Source: Caryophanales bacterium
GTDB lineage: Bacteria; Bacillota_I; Bacilli_A; RFN20; CAG-826
Assembly (NCBI GenBank): GCA_016280685.1
Contig: JAEEHE010000019.1
Span: 1-35,552, forward strand
Direction of reading: 5' to 3'
DNA length: 35,552 nt
The position numbers and the translations under genes are program-made. The notes beneath the pieces were generated by a model, which was not told the origin of the DNA, did not search any database, and saw only the letters and a program-made list of their open reading frames with translations. Below are positions 32,715-35,552 of the stretch, in pieces. Position 1 is the stretch's first letter, and every line of letters starts with the position of its first letter.

Positions 32715-34190
32715 ATGGCTAATTCGGAAGAACTACAGAAACAAGTTGAACAATACGAAGAAGATAAAAAAACTGGTAAGAAGAAATCTAAGAAGAGTGT
32801 CGTTCGTTACATTCTAAACATCTCCTTCGTTTTAATCGTCACAATAGTGTCGATTATTGTTTCTTTATTCGGTGGTGGTACCGAAAAAGCAAAAGACATT
32901 TGGAAATTAATTGTCAGCGCGAGATGGGAATGGCTTTTAGCCATTGTCGGTGTTATGGCCGGCATTATCTTAATCCGTTCCTTCATTCTTTTTTGTTTCG
33001 CGCGTCTATATACGAGAAGATATCATTTCCACTCCGCATTAGCGGTAGATCAAGTCGGTGTCTTTTATAATGCAGTGACTCCTGGTGCTTCTGGTGGTCA
33101 AATCATGCAAGCCTATACCTATAAGAAACAAGGCTTACATATCTCCTCCGCAGTTAGTGCTTTAGCGATGTATTCCATCGTCTTCCAAATCGTTTTAATT
33201 ATTTATGGCACTTTGTCCTTTATCATGAAGTTCGACCTCATTATGTCGATTCCTCCCTTAACTTTAAAGTTTGATAAAGTGACGATCGCCATCCCTCCTT
33301 TAGCGTTAACAATTATCGGATTTATATTGAATGTTTCCGTTATCTTAATCGTTCTTTTAATGGCCTATTGGCACTCCTTCCATAATTTTATTATGGGACC
33401 AGTTGTTTCCTTATTCGCGAAGATTAAGATTTTAAAGAATCCTGATAAGACTAGAGAGAACTTAAGAATTCAGGTGGAGAACTTCAAAATTGAATTTAGA
33501 AGATTATGGACTAACATCCCATTCTTCATTCTTGTCGCTGTCTTATTCGGTGTTTATATGACATTAAAATTCTCCGTACCTTATTTTGTCGGTTTAGCGT
33601 TAGGTAACGAACATGCTTCCTTCAAATATTTCTGGGAGAGCGTCTTCTTAGGTAACTATCACCAGATGATTACCGGTTTAATTCCTTTACCTGGTAGTGC
33701 GGGTGTTTCTGAATATTTCTTTAACAAACTCTTCTATAACGAAGCAAATCCTAGTTTAGGCTTCTATTTCTCTTCTATCGCGACACAAGGTGAAACTATC
33801 GCTTATACGAAAGCCTCATCTTCCTTAACGATGTCCGCTTTATTACTTTGGAGAAGTATTACCTTTATCTTCCCCATCGTCATCGCTGGTTTAACAACCG
33901 CTTTCTATAGAGCGACACCGAGAGAAGAAATCGAAAAACGTGGTGATATTCCCAATCGTCAAACCTTTGTGGCCTTACAAAATGAGACCTACGTCATGAG
34001 AAAAGAAGAAGTCGACGCTTTAATTGAAACACAGACATTATCAAGAAAAGCGATTCTCTCTAAATTACGCGGTAACAACAAAGCGAAAGAGAATAAAGCA
34101 AAACCAAAAAATAAAGGTAATAACTACACTGATTTCCGTAGCGATGAATATAGCACAGTGGATATTAAAGACGAGGATGATTCTATCTAA
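32715..34190 (+). CDS. UPF0104/LPG-synthase-type integral membrane protein
   Basis: 491 residues. A charged N-terminus precedes about eight membrane segments, starting at about 35 and 72. The family loop VDQVGVFYNAVTPGASGGQIMQAYTYKKQG (about 112-141) is the typical PxxxGG...G motif of the lysylphosphatidylglycerol-synthase membrane domain/YbhN group. The aminoacyl-transferase domain of MprF is absent; instead there is a Lys-rich tail. Such short forms are often found beside glycolipid glycosyltransferases and are thought to move or modify lipids. The stop overlaps the next ATG by one base. Confidence 0.85.
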   Translation: MANSEELQKQVEQYEEDKKTGKKKSKKSVVRYILNISFVLIVTIVSIIVSLFGGGTEKAKDIWKLIVSARWEWLLAIVGVMAGIILIRSFILFCFARLYTRRYHFHSALAVDQVGVFYNAVTPGASGGQIMQAYTYKKQGLHISSAVSALAMYSIVFQIVLIIYGTLSFIMKFDLIMSIPPLTLKFDKVTIAIPPLALTIIGFILNVSVILIVLLMAYWHSFHNFIMGPVVSLFAKIKILKNPDKTRENLRIQVENFKIEFRRLWTNIPFFILVAVLFGVYMTLKFSVPYFVGLALGNEHASFKYFWESVFLGNYHQMITGLIPLPGSAGVSEYFFNKLFYNEANPSLGFYFSSIATQGETIAYTKASSSLTMSALLLWRSITFIFPIVIAGLTTAFYRATPREEIEKRGDIPNRQTFVALQNETYVMRKEEVDALIETQTLSRKAILSKLRGNNKAKENKAKPKNKGNNYTDFRSDEYSTVDIKDEDDSI

Positions 34191-35365
34191 TGAAGATCGC
34201 AATTTTTACTGATACATATCCTCCTTTCATCAATGGTGTTTCGACATCCGCTTATAACTTGGTCAAAACCTTAAAAGAGCATGGCCATGATGTTATCGTT
34301 GTCACTCCGAGAAGCGATGATGGCAAACTCGAATTAATCGATGGTGTTATACGTGTACCAGGTTTAGAACTGAAGAAGATGTATGGCTATCGAATAACCA
34401 CATTTTATTCACGAAAAATATTGAAGATGCTCAAGGATTTTGGCACGGAAATCATTCATAATCAAACCGATATCGGTGTCGGTCAATTCGCAAGAATTGC
34501 TTCTCGTCAATTACATGTTCCCCAAGTCTATACCTATCACACTGCTTATGAAGACTATACCTATTATGTCGTTCACGGCTTAATGGATAGAATCGGTAAA
34601 AAGGCCATGAGAGGATATGCGAAAACTGTCGCGAAGAATTGTACGGAATTTATTACTCCTTCCATGAAGACTAAAGAATATATGCGTTCCGTTGGTAGCG
34701 ATATCTATATAAATGTTGTTCCTACTGGTATTGATTTTTCTTTATTCGATGAGAAGAATATCGATAAAGAAAAACAAAAAGAATTCAAAAAGCAACATGG
34801 TATTGAAGAAAACACTAAAGTATTTCTCTTATTAGGCCGTGTCGCCAAAGAAAAGAGTATGGATTATTCCATCCGTGGTTTTGCGATGTTTATTAATAAA
34901 CATCCTGAAGTCGATGCGAAATTAATAGTGGTGGGTGATGGTCCACAAAGAAATGAATTAGAACAATTAACTCATGAATTAGGAATAAATAAATACGTTG
35001 ACTTCATCGGTAAGGTTCCCGCGAGTGAAGTGCCTTTCTATTATCATCTTGCTGATATTTATACATCTGCCTCAATTACTGAAACCCAAGGTTTGACATT
35101 TATGGAAGCGATGGCTAGTGGAACGATCGTTTTAGCGAGATTTGATACGAACTTATCTGATACGATTACCGATGGACAAACCGGTTTCTTCTTCACCGAT
35201 GAGAATTCCTTTGTCGAGAAAGCGGAGAGAATATTCGCTTTAAGCGATGAAGGAAGAAAGAAGATTATCGACCAAGCTTTTGAAACAGTCGATAAATATT
35301 CGATTTCCAAATTCTATGACAATATTATGGAGGTCTATAATCGTGCCCTCAAAAAATTCTGGTAA
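34190..35365 (+). CDS. GT4 glycosyltransferase, diacylglycerol glucosyltransferase-like
   Basis: 391 residues, full length for the family. The N-terminal lobe has DTYPPFINGVSTSAYNL (about 8-24) and VYTYHTAYEDYTYYV (about 112-126). That block is highly characteristic of 1,2-diacylglycerol 3-glucosyltransferases that make the membrane anchor glucolipid. The C-terminal lobe has VVPTGIDFSLF, LLGRVAKEKSMDYSI, a GDGP turn, and ITETQGLTFMEAMASG, the E-x7-E nucleotide-sugar site. It acts at the inner face of the membrane on UDP-glucose and diacylglycerol. The overlap with the preceding membrane protein and with the recX-like gene downstream gives a three-gene unit. Confidence 0.92.
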   Translation: MKIAIFTDTYPPFINGVSTSAYNLVKTLKEHGHDVIVVTPRSDDGKLELIDGVIRVPGLELKKMYGYRITTFYSRKILKMLKDFGTEIIHNQTDIGVGQFARIASRQLHVPQVYTYHTAYEDYTYYVVHGLMDRIGKKAMRGYAKTVAKNCTEFITPSMKTKEYMRSVGSDIYINVVPTGIDFSLFDEKNIDKEKQKEFKKQHGIEENTKVFLLLGRVAKEKSMDYSIRGFAMFINKHPEVDAKLIVVGDGPQRNELEQLTHELGINKYVDFIGKVPASEVPFYYHLADIYTSASITETQGLTFMEAMASGTIVLARFDTNLSDTITDGQTGFFFTDENSFVEKAERIFALSDEGRKKIIDQAFETVDKYSISKFYDNIMEVYNRALKKFW

Positions 35366-35552
35366 AAGAATTGTTAAATTAAAGAAAAATAAAAAGAATG
35401 TTGTCATCACCTTAGATAATCAGATGAAGATTAACGCGGTGAGTGAGGTTTTAGGTAACTTCTATTTATATGAAGGTAAATTATTAAGCGATAAAGAAAT
35501 CGCGGAGATTAGACAATTTAACGCTTCGGCAGTTCTTTTGAAATACGCTTTA
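35343..35552 (+). CDS. recX: RecX-like regulatory protein (5' part only)
   Basis: 70 residues to the window edge, from a GTG with GGAGG 9 bases upstream. It overlaps the glycosyltransferase end by 23 bases in another frame. The pattern IVKLKKNKKNVVITLDNQMKI, then LGNFYLYEGKLLSDKEIAEIRQFN and LLKYAL matches the N-terminus of RecX proteins (basic strand, strand with D, K-G-x-x-L-x-x-x-E-I, helical start). RecX inhibits RecA filaments. Only the first part is visible, so the call is probable rather than certain. Confidence 0.68.
   Translation, partial: MPSKNSGKRIVKLKKNKKNVVITLDNQMKINAVSEVLGNFYLYEGKLLSDKEIAEIRQFNASAVLLKYAL

Overview
The window is 35.5 kb of AT-rich DNA from a bacterium with Gram-positive-type genes: lipobox lipoproteins, an MsmX-type sugar ATPase, a ROK repressor, glycolipid synthesis genes and a RecX-like protein. 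It is most likely an uncultured Bacillota/Mollicutes-like gut lineage. This placement is an inference: there is no rRNA here, and the clearest taxonomic hint is a long insertion in the MsmX-type ATPase, which I recall from mycoplasmas. The standard genetic code fits, since tryptophan is TGG throughout. Of 25 complete genes, 17 stop with TAA, 7 with TAG and at most 1 with TGA. I see no tRNA, rRNA, CRISPR array, insertion sequence or phage gene.

Region 1 (1-10.4 kb, minus strand) is a surface-protein locus that appears to be controlled by cyclic di-GMP. Five secreted proteins carry an AWF or AWY motif at the end of an N-terminal hydrophobic segment, as in SipW-dependent (TasA/camelysin-type) precursors. 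A sixth is membrane-anchored without the motif. They lie in three transcription units, plus a single gene for a small two-helix membrane protein. Two of the surface units begin with cyclic di-GMP-I (GEMM-I) riboswitch aptamers: one single aptamer and one adjacent pair. Each has a strong TTGACA promoter directly upstream. The last unit ends in a membrane-anchored McrB/MoxR-like AAA+ ATPase that runs off the left edge. A PAS-GGDEF diguanylate cyclase (10498-11436) diverges from this locus, so signal synthesis, RNA sensors and surface products sit together. This is the best candidate for an undescribed system in the window.

Region 2 (11.5-13.9 kb, plus) holds a hypoxanthine-DNA glycosylase-like gene and a secreted protein with a His/Cys cluster.

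Region 3 (14-32.6 kb, plus) is a glycan-uptake locus. A ten-gene operon (14069-27149) encodes two ABC permeases, a binding lipoprotein, a DUF4091 lipoprotein, a multidomain lipoprotein, two ABC ATPases, two small membrane proteins and a YesL-like/esterase fusion. It ends at a clear terminator. A ROK regulator, a modular lipoprotein and a GH36-type alpha-galactosidase-like enzyme follow. Together they suggest binding, deacylation, import and cytoplasmic cleavage of a galactose-containing, possibly acylated, glycan; the substrate is unknown.

Region 4 (32.7-35.5 kb, plus) is a membrane-lipid cluster: a UPF0104/LPG-synthase-type membrane protein, a GT4 diacylglycerol glucosyltransferase and the start of a RecX-like gene.
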